In this document: one piece after another, positions 1 to 8,597 of the stretch
Position numbering within the stretch: the stretch's first letter is position 1
Layout: the number at the start of each line of letters is the position of its first letter
Assembly (NCBI RefSeq): GCF_002934605.1
Contig: NZ_PTJC01000007.1
Coordinates: 310,001-374,000, forward strand
Source: Neolewinella xylanilytica
GTDB taxonomy: Bacteria > Bacteroidota > Bacteroidia > Chitinophagales > Saprospiraceae
Length of the DNA: 64,000 bases
Direction: 5' to 3'
Notes under the pieces: model-generated
What the model was told of the DNA's origin: nothing
Database searches by the model: none
Seen by the model: the letters and a program-made list of their open reading frames with translations, nothing else
Made by a program: the position numbers and the translations under genes

Positions 1-1
1 C

Positions 2-259
2 ATCGACCCCGTGGCCGGTCACATCCCGGGTGCCATCAATTTGCCCTGGCCCGACAATCTGGGGAAGGGAGACAAATTCAAGTCGCGGGAGGAACTGCAG
101 AAGCGCTTCGCCGGACTAAAGAAAGAGCCGCAGCAGAACGTGTTCTACTGCGGCTCCGGCGTGACGGCCTGTCACAATATCCTGGCGTATAATTACGCCT
201 TCGGCGAGCTGCCGGCGCTGTATCCGGGCAGTTGGAGTGAGTACCTGTTAACTAAATAA
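2..259 (+). CDS. Sulfurtransferase (rhodanese), C-terminal part only
   Basis: The reading frame is open from the left edge, so the true start lies outside the window. What remains is the end of a catalytic rhodanese domain: an AGHIPGAINLPW segment, then the active-site loop CGSGVTA, whose cysteine would carry the persulfide, then the closing PGSWSEY segment. Two-domain thiosulfate/3-mercaptopyruvate sulfurtransferases have exactly this C-terminal half. The CGSGV loop leans towards the 3-mercaptopyruvate type, but the N-terminal half cannot be checked. The stop overlaps the stop of the convergent nucleotidyltransferase gene by 12 bases. Confidence 0.9.
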   Translation: MDPVAGHIPGAINLPWPDNLGKGDKFKSREELQKRFAGLKKEPQQNVFYCGSGVTACHNILAYNYAFGELPALYPGSWSEYLLTK

Positions 260-1159
260 CGGAGTAGGGTAGGTATTCTCCGCTACCAGCATGGAGAAAG
301 CCTCCTGCACCTTGGGCTTATCCTCCTGATAGGTTACGCCGTACCACTTGTCTTCGCTGACGAGTACCTTGACCGTAGCGCTGCCATCCTTGATCATACC
401 GTCGACGAGCTCGGGGATGAGGTATTCCGCGCGCGGGTTTTCCTTGTTGTCGCGGGCGAATTCCTGAAATCCTTTTTCCAACCGGTCGAAGATGGAGGGA
501 TGGAAACCCCAGAAGTTCATGGACACTACGGCGTTGTCGGCCAGTTCGTAGCGGTGGCCGTCCTCTCCAAGGTAGGTGACTTTGCTATCGGTGCCCCGCT
601 GGATCTTGAGGCGCTCGTTGACGTCGCGTAGCAGGTAATCTTCGGCAACGACGGTTACGCCCCGGTTTACGGTACCGTGATCGGAGAGCGTCCGGTGGAG
701 TACGTAACCGACCATGGCGAAGGTTTCCGCGTCGGCTTCGGCAACCAGGAAGGAAGCCATCTTCTGAAAGGCTTCGACTCCGTAGTAGTCGTCGGCATTG
801 ATGACGGCGAAGGGTTCCTGCACGACATCCTTCGCCACGAGCATGGCGTGGGAAGTTCCCCAGGGCTTTTCCCGTTTCGCGGGGTCGATGCCCTCCGGAA
901 CGAAACTGTCCATACCCTGGAAAGCGTACGCTACCTCGATATCGTCCTTAAATTTACCGTCGAATTTCTCCCGGAAAGGGGCTTCGATGTCCTTACGGAT
1001 CACGAAGACTACCTTGCCGAAGCCGGCCCGGATGGCGTCGTAGATAGAATATTCGATGATGCCCTCTTCGCTGGGGCCTACACCGTCGATTTGCTTCAGA
1101 CCGCCGTAGCGGCTGCCCATTCCGGCGGCCAGAATGACTAAGGTGGGTTTGTTTGCCAT
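248..1159 (-). CDS. Nucleotidyltransferase (NTP-transferase family, sugar-phosphate type)
   Basis: A 303-residue protein with the Rossmann-like nucleotidyltransferase fold. The N-terminus carries LAAGMGSRYGG (residues 10-20), the G-x-G-x-R nucleotide-binding loop of glucose-1-phosphate thymidylyl/uridylyltransferases, and NADDYYG (121-127) matches the metal-binding aspartates of that family. These enzymes join a nucleoside triphosphate to a sugar phosphate in the cytoplasm to feed envelope polysaccharide synthesis. The actual sugar and nucleotide cannot be read from the sequence, and no sugar-pathway genes lie next to it. It converges with the rhodanese gene. The start chosen puts the nucleotide loop ten residues in, as is usual. 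Confidence 0.85.
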   Translation of the reverse strand: MANKPTLVILAAGMGSRYGGLKQIDGVGPSEEGIIEYSIYDAIRAGFGKVVFVIRKDIEAPFREKFDGKFKDDIEVAYAFQGMDSFVPEGIDPAKREKPWGTSHAMLVAKDVVQEPFAVINADDYYGVEAFQKMASFLVAEADAETFAMVGYVLHRTLSDHGTVNRGVTVVAEDYLLRDVNERLKIQRGTDSKVTYLGEDGHRYELADNAVVSMNFWGFHPSIFDRLEKGFQEFARDNKENPRAEYLIPELVDGMIKDGSATVKVLVSEDKWYGVTYQEDKPKVQEAFSMLVAENTYPTPLFS

Positions 1160-1187
1160 GTAATGTGTGGTTTTTCCTGTATAGCGG

Positions 1188-1853
1188 CTAGTCGCGCCGT
1201 TTGTTTAAGCGGGCGGCGCGAAATTGACTGGCCGTTCGCCAGGAAAGGTAGTAAGCATAACCGTATGCCGCAAATAGCGCCAGTAAGCCGATCACGAATA
1301 TGTCCAGGCTGATCCAGGTCGTGGCCGGCGCGTGCTCGGGGTAAAAGTTTTTCACTACCAACAGGTTGACCGTGACCACCAGGGCGGTCAGCAGCATGCA
1401 AAAGATGCAGGCGGCCCGGCCGAATTGCAACACCTTCGTCTGCCGCCGGAAGAGGGTCGTACGCAAAAAACGGAAGTACACTTCCTTGCCGGGTCGCATG
1501 GCTACCAGCTCGCGCAGGACGTGCTCGGCCGTGGCGTGATCCTGGATCCGGAAAGCACTGGCCGCCTTCCGGAAGAGTTGGTATTCGAAGATCTCCTCCT
1601 TTCGGCCGGGTACCCGTCGGATGTCGTGACGGATACTTGCGTGGATCACCAGATCCACCATCAGCTGGTGCTCCCGGTAAGCTCCCGTCTCGAAGAGCGC
1701 ATCCACGTACCAGACCGTCAGTTCGAAGTTTTCCACTACGTCAAGCCGGCCGATCTCCTGCTCCCGCTCCTCGTACGTCCGGATGATGCGGTGGTAGTCC
1801 GTAGGGTCGACGGCCCGGAGTTCGCGGTACAACTGGGAGTAGTGGCGGGGCAT
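1188..1853 (-). CDS. Hypothetical protein with two C-terminal membrane segments
   Basis: A 221-residue protein I do not recognise. The first ~145 residues are charged and probably helical, starting with a YSQLYRELRAVDPTDY segment. Two hydrophobic stretches (about 146-167 and 181-203) look like transmembrane helices, followed by a short basic tail. It may be a soluble helical domain anchored by a hairpin in the inner membrane. It reads in the same direction as the nucleotidyltransferase downstream, with a 28-base gap, so the two could be co-transcribed. Base composition matches the neighbours. No catalytic motif is visible. Confidence 0.7.
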   Translation of the reverse strand: MPRHYSQLYRELRAVDPTDYHRIIRTYEEREQEIGRLDVVENFELTVWYVDALFETGAYREHQLMVDLVIHASIRHDIRRVPGRKEEIFEYQLFRKAASAFRIQDHATAEHVLRELVAMRPGKEVYFRFLRTTLFRRQTKVLQFGRAACIFCMLLTALVVTVNLLVVKNFYPEHAPATTWISLDIFVIGLLALFAAYGYAYYLSWRTASQFRAARLNKRRD

Positions 1854-2091
1854 GTAGGAGGTACGATTTACTGCGATGTTTCAGTAGCGGAACCCCCGCC
1901 GGAGGAGAAGGGTTCTCGATTTTCTTCGTCGTGTTGGGTAGGGGAAGACACATCGACACTTTTGACCGCCAGCCGTTGCGTCGTCTGGCACCGCGCATCA
2001 AACACAACACTCGTACCTTGCGGACGGATAAGCGATGTGTAGGCCCCCCAATCGTAAATCGTACTCCCAGAATTGTAAACCAATCATCACC

Positions 2092-2721
2092 ATGGCCACG
2101 CAAAAGCGTTCTTCCTCCCAAGTAGTTCCCTTCGTGATCGTGTCCCTCGTCACCCTGATCTTCATGATCTGGGCCATGCGGCAGTGCAGCCAGAACGAAA
2201 GTGATTACGCCATGATCGAGGAACAGGAAACGCGGGAAGATTACCTGGAACGTCGCGACAGCATCCTCCGCGACTCGATCCGCAAGCTCCGGGAGGCGCA
2301 GCCCCAGGTTTCGGCGGCCGAATCCCTGCTTTCCGATGCCGAGCAGGAGCGCTTGGCCCGGGAAGCCGCCCTCCTGCGGGCGCGTACCCAGCCCCTCCCC
2401 GGAGACAGTAGCGTTTACCTGCCCGGTCAGGTAAACCGTCCCGTAGTGGTGCAAAAGGAAACGACGCTGTATAGCACGATCGACGGACTGAACGTACGCG
2501 TACAACCGAAACTCGGCGCACCCATTATCGGTAGGCTCAATCTCTACGAGCAGGTTACGTACATGAACGAAGTAACGGACTCCCTCTTCACCATCGATTT
2601 GGGTGAGGTAACCCCCACCGAACCTTGGGTGAAAATCCGCCTGGACAACGGAAAGCAAGGTTGGGTGTACGGCGCCGGGGTCAGTTTCTATAAGTATAAG
2701 CTGGAAGGCGTCCTGAATTAA
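2092..2721 (+). CDS. Membrane-anchored protein with bacterial SH3 domain
   Basis: A 209-residue protein with one N-terminal transmembrane helix (about 11-29), a highly charged, probably coiled-coil stretch (about 40-100) and a C-terminal SH3b-like domain (about 123-196) with the typical TIDGLNVRVQPKLGAPIIG and GWVYG segments. SH3b domains of this kind usually bind peptidoglycan or peptides in the periplasm, so the topology would be a signal anchor with the SH3b domain outside. The frame is open further upstream, but the ATG at 2092 immediately precedes a short basic segment and the membrane helix and is the better start. It lies 20 bases upstream of the LpxD-like gene, so the two may be co-transcribed. 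Confidence 0.8.
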   Translation: MATQKRSSSQVVPFVIVSLVTLIFMIWAMRQCSQNESDYAMIEEQETREDYLERRDSILRDSIRKLREAQPQVSAAESLLSDAEQERLAREAALLRARTQPLPGDSSVYLPGQVNRPVVVQKETTLYSTIDGLNVRVQPKLGAPIIGRLNLYEQVTYMNEVTDSLFTIDLGEVTPTEPWVKIRLDNGKQGWVYGAGVSFYKYKLEGVLN

Positions 2722-2741
2722 CTAATCCGCTCCCATCTGCC

Positions 2742-3659
2742 ATGAAACTTACCACGCCCACCACCGCGGCCGCTTTGGCCGAGCAATTCGGCGCAGACCT
2801 TTTGGGCGACGGAGCGCAGGAGGTAACCGGCCTCAACGAAATTCACCACGTCGAACCCGGAGACCTCTGCTTCGTCGATCATCCCCGCTACTACGCGGCC
2901 ACCCTGGCGTCGGCGGCATCGGTCATTCTGATCGACCGTCCCTACCCCTGCCCGGAGGGAAAAGCACTGCTCGTTCATCCCCAACCATTCGCGGTGTATA
3001 ATGGCATCGTGTGGGGGCAGCGGCCACGGGCCGACGAAACGGCCGAACGGAGCGAAGCGCCCGTCGTCGGGGCCGGCACGTACGTCGCGCCCGGAGCCCA
3101 CTTGGGGCGTGGCGTGGTGATCGGCGACCGTTGCCACATCGGACCGAATGCCGTGATCGGCGACGGCTGCACCCTGGGCGACCGGGTGATCGTCAGCGCG
3201 GGAACCGTAGTCGGCGGGGAGGCCTTCTATTTCAAGCGGACCGCCGACGGCCTCCTTCCTTGGCGGAGCGGGGGCAGCGTTCACCTGGAGGACGACGTTT
3301 TCCTGGGCCCCTGCTGTACGATCGCCCGTGGCGTTTCGTCTACGACGGTGATCGGAGCCGGCAGCAAGCTGGACGCCCAGGTGCAGATCGGACACGATTG
3401 CAAGGTCGGCCGCCACGTGCAGATGGCCGCCCAGGTCGGCGTAGCGGGTAACTGCACCATTGGGGACTGGTCCATTTTGCAGGGGCAGGCGGGCATCGCC
3501 CAGAACGTCAAGCTCGGTGAACGCACCGTGATCATGGCGCAGAGCGGAGTAGGCCGCGACCTGGAAGGGGGCAAGAGCTGGTTCGGCTCGCCGGTACAGG
3601 AAGCCCGAAAAGCTTTTCGCGACATGGTACTGGTAAGGAAATTAGGCGACAAAGCCTGA
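2742..3659 (+). CDS. LpxD-like UDP-3-O-acylglucosamine N-acyltransferase
   Basis: A 305-residue left-handed beta-helix acyltransferase. Residues 1-100 resemble the uridine-binding N-terminal domain of LpxD; residues 107-280 are hexapeptide repeats ([LIV]-G-x4). QIGHDC places His218 where LpxD has its catalytic base. LpxD transfers a hydroxyacyl chain from acyl-ACP to UDP-acyl-glucosamine in lipid A synthesis. The protein is shorter than the usual ~340 residues and stands apart from other lpx genes. Bacteroidota often encode a second LpxD-like paralogue, so it may not be the main lipid A enzyme. No gene symbol is given for that reason. Confidence 0.8.
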   Translation: MKLTTPTTAAALAEQFGADLLGDGAQEVTGLNEIHHVEPGDLCFVDHPRYYAATLASAASVILIDRPYPCPEGKALLVHPQPFAVYNGIVWGQRPRADETAERSEAPVVGAGTYVAPGAHLGRGVVIGDRCHIGPNAVIGDGCTLGDRVIVSAGTVVGGEAFYFKRTADGLLPWRSGGSVHLEDDVFLGPCCTIARGVSSTTVIGAGSKLDAQVQIGHDCKVGRHVQMAAQVGVAGNCTIGDWSILQGQAGIAQNVKLGERTVIMAQSGVGRDLEGGKSWFGSPVQEARKAFRDMVLVRKLGDKA

Positions 3660-3722
3660 TCCCCGTGAGACCTTTGGTGCGGTTGCTCGTCCAAATGAAG
3701 CTAATGATTGTTAATAAAATAT

Positions 3723-5945
3723 ATGGCTGAAGTACTGGACATTACGGTAGAGGAACAAACGGCGATCGACCACGCTTACGAGGACATGATCGCCAGCCTG
3801 CGTACGCCCTATTCCCAGGAAGACCGGGAGCAGATGAACCGGGCCTTCCGCCTGGCGAACTTCAGCCACCGCCACCAACGGCGCAAATCCCGGGAGCCCT
3901 ACATTTTCCACCCCATCGCGGTAGCCAAGATCTGCGCGGAGGAGATCGGCCTCGGACCGACTGCGATCTGCGCCGCGTTGCTGCACGACGTCGTGGAAGA
4001 TACGCCGGTTACGATCGAGGAGCTGCAGGATCAGTTTGGCGACCGCATCGCTCAGATGGTGGGTGGCCTGACCAAACTGGACAGTGCCTACCAATCCGAA
4101 AGCAAGCAGGCGGAGAACTTTAAAAAGGTACTCAGTACGCTGATCGTCGACGTACGTATCGTACTCATCAAGATGGCCGACCGCCTGCACAATATGCGGA
4201 CCATCAAGAGCATGCCGGAGCACAAGCAGCTCAAAATTGCCGCCGAAACGAGTTACATCTACGCCCCCCTGGCCCACCGGCTCGGCCTGTACAACTTCCG
4301 CTCGGAATTCCTCGACCTGTGCATGAAAGTGCTCGAGCGGGAAGACTACAGCGCCGTAGCGCGTAAGCTACAGGAAACGAAAGCCGCCCGGGAAAAGTAC
4401 ATCGAAAGCTTCATCGCCCCGCTGCGGGCCAAGCTCGACGAACTCGGGTATCCGTACCGCATCTTCGGAAGGCCCAAGTCGATCTACAGCATCTCGAACA
4501 AGATTAAGAAAAAGCAGGTCCCCTTCGAGCAGATTTACGACCTGTTTGCCGTGCGGATCATTCTGGACGTGCCCCGGGAAAAGGAAAAACTCGCCGCTTG
4601 GGCCGTGTACAGTACGATTACGGACGCCTACCAGGCCGTGCCTTCCCGGCTTAAGGACTGGATCACCATTCCCAAATCGAACGGGTACGAGAGCCTGCAC
4701 ACCACCGTAGTGGGCCCCGCCGCCCGCTTCGTCGAAGTGCAGATCCGGAGTGAACGGATGAACGAGATCGCCGAACGCGGGTTTGCCGCTCACTGGAAGT
4801 ACAAGGGGGTTACGAACCAACGCGACGTTTACGAGCAGTGGTTCGAGAGTGTCCGGGACATCCTGGAAAATCCGAACAGCGACACCGTCCAGTTTCTCGG
4901 TGATTTCCGGGCGAACAGCTTCTTCAACGAGGAAGTCTACGTCTATACGCCAGACGGGGATATGAAAGCCCTGCCAAAGGGTTCGACTGCCCTGGACTTC
5001 GCCTTCAGCGTCCACAGCATGGTGGGCTACCACTGCCAGAGTATCCTGTGCGACGAGCGCATCGTACCGATGTCGTACGTGCTCCGCAACGGCGACCGGC
5101 TCAAGGTCAACACCAATCCCCAGCAGAAGCCCAACCCGAACTGGCTGGATATGGTGAAGACCGGCAAAGCCAAAGCCAAGATCCGGCAATCGCTGAAGGA
5201 GGAGAAGCGGCAGCAAGGGGAGCTGGCCAAGGAGGCCCTGCACCGCAAACTGAAGAAACTGCACGTGGAAGACGAAAAGGCGGCAGTGGAAACCCTGGCC
5301 AGGCACTGGACGGAAGGAAGCCACGTCGATCTTTTCTACGATCTCGGCCGCGAGGCGCTCAGTATCGCCCAGGTACTCAAACCCTTCGCGGTGGAGCACG
5401 GTAAACTGACCATTGCCGCTCCTGCGCCGCTGCCGCAAGAAAAAGAACCCGAAAGCAAGGGCCGCCGCAACGGGGCCAACCGGAAGAAAGGGACCACCAA
5501 GCTGCTGATCAACGGAGAGCCCGGCGACCAGCTGGAGTATACCATGGCCAGCTGCTGTAATCCCGTGCAGGGCGACCAGGTGTTCGCCTACCTCACGTCC
5601 AACGCCGGACTGAAGATCCACCGGGTCATCTGCCCGAACGCGGAGAACCTGATGGCCAACTACGATTACCGGATCATGAAGGCGGAGTGGGTAAGCACCA
5701 CCGACCACAGCTTCGTAGCCGAACTGAAGCTAACCGGCCTGGACAGCGGCAAGGGGGTAATCGAAACCATCAGCCACGAGATCACGCAGATGGACCTCGA
5801 CATCCGCAGTTTCAACATCGCCGCCGAGAGCGGCACCTTCACCGCCCGGATCAGCGTGCTGGTGCGCAATACCGATCAGTTGCGGCTGGCATCCAGGGCT
5901 TTGCAAAACTTAGACAACGTCTCAACCGTTTCCCGGGTAGAATAA
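3723..5945 (+). CDS. Bifunctional (p)ppGpp synthetase/hydrolase, RelA/SpoT family
   Basis: A 740-residue full-length Rel protein. The HD hydrolase domain is intact, with HDVVED at residues 88-93. The synthetase domain follows, with the GRPKSIYSISNKIKKK segment around residue 245. Then come a TGS domain (VYVYTPDGDMKALPKGSTALDFAF), a conserved-cysteine region (TMASCCNPVQGD) and a C-terminal ACT domain. It should make and degrade the stringent-response alarmone in the cytoplasm. An in-frame TTG lies 15 bases upstream, but ATG at 3723 gives the usual MAEV start. It is 63 bases after the LpxD-like gene and 18 bases before fur, all on one strand. Confidence 0.95.
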   Translation: MAEVLDITVEEQTAIDHAYEDMIASLRTPYSQEDREQMNRAFRLANFSHRHQRRKSREPYIFHPIAVAKICAEEIGLGPTAICAALLHDVVEDTPVTIEELQDQFGDRIAQMVGGLTKLDSAYQSESKQAENFKKVLSTLIVDVRIVLIKMADRLHNMRTIKSMPEHKQLKIAAETSYIYAPLAHRLGLYNFRSEFLDLCMKVLEREDYSAVARKLQETKAAREKYIESFIAPLRAKLDELGYPYRIFGRPKSIYSISNKIKKKQVPFEQIYDLFAVRIILDVPREKEKLAAWAVYSTITDAYQAVPSRLKDWITIPKSNGYESLHTTVVGPAARFVEVQIRSERMNEIAERGFAAHWKYKGVTNQRDVYEQWFESVRDILENPNSDTVQFLGDFRANSFFNEEVYVYTPDGDMKALPKGSTALDFAFSVHSMVGYHCQSILCDERIVPMSYVLRNGDRLKVNTNPQQKPNPNWLDMVKTGKAKAKIRQSLKEEKRQQGELAKEALHRKLKKLHVEDEKAAVETLARHWTEGSHVDLFYDLGREALSIAQVLKPFAVEHGKLTIAAPAPLPQEKEPESKGRRNGANRKKGTTKLLINGEPGDQLEYTMASCCNPVQGDQVFAYLTSNAGLKIHRVICPNAENLMANYDYRIMKAEWVSTTDHSFVAELKLTGLDSGKGVIETISHEITQMDLDIRSFNIAAESGTFTARISVLVRNTDQLRLASRALQNLDNVSTVSRVE

Positions 5946-5963
5946 CGATTTTTTCCACGACGC

Positions 5964-6425
5964 ATGCAATCCAATCCAACCACCGACATCCAACAGGTCA
6001 AGGACATTTTTTCCGAGCATTTGCGCGAGCGCAAGGCCCGCCGCACGCCGGAGCGCTTCGCTATCCTGGAAGAAATCTACAACCGCGACGACCACTTCGA
6101 CGCCGAGTCGCTCTACATCCACATGAAGACCAACAATTACCGGGTGAGCCGGGCAACGGTCTACAATACGCTCGAGTTGCTGGTCAGCTGCGACCTGGTT
6201 AAAAAGCACCAGTTCGGCAAAAACCTGGCCCAGTACGAAAAGAGCTACGGCTACAAGCAGCACGATCACCTGATCTGCAACACCTGTGGCCGGGTCACCG
6301 AGTTCTGCGATCCGCGGGTGCAGCAGATCAAGAACATGATGGGCGACATCCTGAGCTTCCGGGTCACCGGCCACAGCCTCAATCTGTACGGCGAGTGCGC
6401 GGGAGCCTGCGAGCGGACCCAGTAA
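5964..6425 (+). CDS. fur: Fur-family transcriptional regulator
   Basis: A 153-residue metal-dependent repressor. The N-terminal winged helix contains RRTPERFAILEEIY and the recognition region VSRATVYNTLELL (61-73). The C-terminal dimerisation domain has the HDHLIC metal site and a CxxC pair at Cys105/Cys108. The second cysteine pair is Cys145 and Cys149, spaced one residue wider than the classical CxxC. Fur proteins control iron uptake; PerR or Zur activity cannot be excluded from sequence. It starts 18 bases after the RelA/SpoT gene and may be co-transcribed with it. Confidence 0.9.
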   Translation: MQSNPTTDIQQVKDIFSEHLRERKARRTPERFAILEEIYNRDDHFDAESLYIHMKTNNYRVSRATVYNTLELLVSCDLVKKHQFGKNLAQYEKSYGYKQHDHLICNTCGRVTEFCDPRVQQIKNMMGDILSFRVTGHSLNLYGECAGACERTQ

Positions 6426-6521
6426 GCCCTCGTAATGTAATTCCACTCCCTAATTGTCGTGGCTTTCCGAACCGGAAGCCCGACTAAATTGCTAGATTAG
6501 CGAAAGACCAAAATTCAACTT

Positions 6522-6899
6522 ATGTCATTCGAAATTACCGGAGAGCTCGTCAAGAAATACGAAACCGAAACCAAAGGCGAAAGCTTCCGCGTCCGTGATT
6601 TTGTCATCAAGGCCAACGACGGCGGGCAGTACGACAACTTCGTTAAGTTCCAGTGCACCCAGGACCGCACGGCCATCATCGACCAGTACAATGAGGGCGA
6701 CGAGATCAAAGTCCACTTCGACCTCCGCGGCCGCCAGTGGCAAGACAAGTACTTCACCAACCTCAACGCCTGGCGCGTCGAGGCGTCGAGTAGCGACAAC
6801 GCTTCCGCCCCGGCCGCAAATAACAACGACGCCCCCGGCGACTTCCCCTCCGCCCAGGATGCCCCCGTCGTCGAAGCCGATGACGACCTGCCCTTCTAG
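6522..6899 (+). CDS. DUF3127 protein with SSB-like acidic C-terminal tail
   Basis: A 125-residue protein. Residues 1-86 match the DUF3127 family of Bacteroidota, an OB-fold-like beta-barrel domain (SFEITGELVKKYETET, FVIKANDGGQYDNFVKFQCTQDR, VHFDLRGRQWQDKYFTNLNAWRVE). A disordered Ala/Asn/Pro/Asp-rich linker follows, and the protein ends in DDDLPF. That tip is the same type of acidic phenylalanine tail with which single-stranded DNA-binding protein recruits replication and repair enzymes. The family has no assigned role that I know of; an SSB-like role is inferred from fold type and tail only. The gene stands alone, with structured intergenic DNA behind it. Confidence 0.85.
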   Translation: MSFEITGELVKKYETETKGESFRVRDFVIKANDGGQYDNFVKFQCTQDRTAIIDQYNEGDEIKVHFDLRGRQWQDKYFTNLNAWRVEASSSDNASAPAANNNDAPGDFPSAQDAPVVEADDDLPF

Positions 6900-6905
6900 G
6901 CGTCA

Positions 6906-7009
6906 GGTAGCAAAGCCGCCGCCTACCGGACTATCGAGCCGACGAAATCGGCTCACTACCCCACTAACGAATCGGCGGAGCCGATTACTAATAAGCTGGC
7001 GCAGCCAGC
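6906..7009. repeat. Cluster of short perfect palindromes between DUF3127 gene and apaG
   Basis: Three perfect hairpins are packed into the gap: GAGCCGA/TCGGCTC around CGAAA (6936-6954), AATCGGC/GCCGATT around GGA (6970-6986) and GCTGGC/GCCAGC around GCA (6995-7009). A weaker GGTAG/CTACC pair spans 6906-6927. The last ends ten bases before the apaG start. None has a T-run, so they do not look like simple terminators. They may be dispersed repeat elements or mRNA stabilisers. Confidence 0.75.
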
Positions 7010-7018
7010 GAACCCACT

Positions 7019-7411
7019 ATGACCAGCCAAACCACCCAACGCATTACCGTCAGCGCCGAGAGCTTCTACCAGGAGCAATACTCCCAGCCCGAGCAGGAGC
7101 AGTACGTTCACGCGTACCGGATCCGCATATCGAATAACAGCGCCTTACCGATCAAGCTGTTGAGCCGGTCGTGGGAAGTGATCGAAGGCACCGGCGAACG
7201 CAGGCTGGTGGAAGGCGAGGGCGTGGTTGGCAAGCAACCCCTTATTGCCCCCGGAGAATCCTACGAGTACAACAGCTGGGTGCAGTTCAGAACGCCGATC
7301 GGTGCCATGCAGGGCAGCTATGTGATGTACCGTGAACACGGAGGAACGGAGAACTACTTCCAGGTGGAGGTGCCCCGCTTCTTGCACCTTACGCCGGCGG
7401 TCCTGAATTAG
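7019..7411 (+). CDS. apaG: ApaG protein
   Basis: A 130-residue ApaG protein with a fibronectin-III-like beta-sandwich. The family signature is present: the YRIRISNNSALPIKLLSRSWEV strands, the glycine loop GEGVVGKQP, and the PGESYEYNSWVQFRTPIGAMQGSY strand pair. ApaG is linked genetically to Co2+ and Mg2+ handling and to dinucleotide polyphosphate levels, but its biochemical role is unsettled. Length is normal. It converges with scpA, leaving only 21 bases between the stop codons. Confidence 0.93.
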   Translation: MTSQTTQRITVSAESFYQEQYSQPEQEQYVHAYRIRISNNSALPIKLLSRSWEVIEGTGERRLVEGEGVVGKQPLIAPGESYEYNSWVQFRTPIGAMQGSYVMYREHGGTENYFQVEVPRFLHLTPAVLN

Positions 7412-7432
7412 AACCGTAGCAAAGGAGGCGTT

Positions 7433-8194
7433 TTATTCCTCCTCCAGGCTACCCGCTTCCAGATAAAAATCGTTTACCCCCGCAGCGCCCACCAGTCTTA
7501 CCTGGTGGGCGTTTAGTAATTCCAGTAGGCCCAGGAAGGTAATGATGGCGTGGAGCCGGGTCGTGCACACCCCGAAAATGGCTGCGAAGCCCGGTTTTTC
7601 TTTCCCAAACTGGACACCGTGAACCAGCGCGAGAATGCGGTCCTGCTGCTCCTCGATGGTGTGGGTAAACTGGGCCACTTCGTGGATCACCGGCCGTTTG
7701 CTGGCCTCTTCCAGCCGCGCCATCATGCGTTCGTAGGCGCGTAAGAGCTTGAACAGGGTGACACTTTCCAATTCGACGTCCACGAGGGCTTTCGTGGCGA
7801 GTTGCTCGAGCTCGTCCTCCACGTTGCCCCGGTAATTGCGTAATCCGCGCCGGGTCTCCAATTCGCGGAGTTCCTTTAGTACGCTTTTATAGCGTTTGTA
7901 CTCTAGCAGTCGCTGGACCAATTCTTCCCGGGGGTCTATTTCGTTGCCCTCCTCGTCTACGGGCTTGCGGGGGATCAGCATCTTAGCTTTGATCCGGCAG
8001 AGGGTGGACGCTACCAGGACGAACTCGCTGGCCAGGTCGATGTCCATTTGCTCCGCCGCCCGCATGTAGTCGAGAAAGTCGTTGGTTACCTGGGAGATGG
8101 GAATGTCGTAGATATCCAGCTCGTCCCGCTCGATGAAGAAGAGGAGCAGGTCGAAGGGGCCTTCGAATTGGGGGAGCTTGATGGTGTAGCTCAA
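7433..8194 (-). CDS. scpA: Segregation and condensation protein A
   Basis: A 253-residue kleisin subunit of the SMC condensin. The N-terminus (FEGPFDLLLFFIERDELDIYDIPISQVTNDFLDYM) is the ScpA signature that binds the SMC neck, followed by LASEFVLVASTLCRIKAKMLIPR. The C-terminal part (from ~170) contains the winged-helix region that binds the SMC head. ScpA acts with SMC and ScpB in chromosome compaction and segregation. No scpB or smc gene lies nearby. Confidence 0.93.
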   Translation of the reverse strand: MSYTIKLPQFEGPFDLLLFFIERDELDIYDIPISQVTNDFLDYMRAAEQMDIDLASEFVLVASTLCRIKAKMLIPRKPVDEEGNEIDPREELVQRLLEYKRYKSVLKELRELETRRGLRNYRGNVEDELEQLATKALVDVELESVTLFKLLRAYERMMARLEEASKRPVIHEVAQFTHTIEEQQDRILALVHGVQFGKEKPGFAAIFGVCTTRLHAIITFLGLLELLNAHQVRLVGAAGVNDFYLEAGSLEEE

Positions 8195-8597
8195 GGGGAT
8201 TTGTGATACTTGATTTGCGGTTTACGAGGTAGGATTTGGTGGGGATGCTCGCTTTGCTCGTGGGGCTAAGGTACGCTTCATTAGTTGTCCGTCCAGCGTA
8301 GCTGGCCTGCCGATGGGTGGGTGTTGAATAGACTCGCTGCGCTCGGTGCACCTGCGGCGGGGGTTCACACTGATTCCACGGATTCGCTTCGCGGCTGCCT
8401 TCGGCGCTTCGGATACGGATTGAATTTGCTAGTGGTCTGCCGAACGCAGTGTAACGGAGTTCGTCCGCTCACGGGTCCTGGAGGCTGACAAGCTTCGCTC
8501 GTTGCGAGTATTAGTCGTCCGCCCACGGTTCCGACACCAGGCATTTTCTGGCATAGGCTTTTTTGGGCAGACGAGCTTCGCTCGGCGGACCAAAAAG
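8195..8597. repeat. Gene-free stretch with palindromic repeats
   Basis: I see no convincing gene here. The DNA contains perfect short palindromes with trinucleotide centres, such as CCAGC-GTA-GCTGG (8293-8305) and CGAGC-TTC-GCTCG (8572-8584). It also has several related imperfect copies such as AAGCTTCGCTCG near 8500. The palindrome at 8572 sits inside a larger inverted repeat (CTTTTTTGG and CCAAAAAG arms, about 8559-8597) that abuts the stop codon of the methionine sulfoxide reductase gene and could end its transcription. Confidence 0.55.

Noticed and set aside
677-1141. Forward reading frame of 154 codons opposite the nucleotidyltransferase gene
   Set aside because: The minus-strand gene has clear domain motifs; this is its G+C-driven shadow.
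4368-5708. Long minus-strand frame of 446 codons inside the RelA/SpoT gene
   Set aside because: It lies wholly within a strongly supported gene and has no domain of its own.
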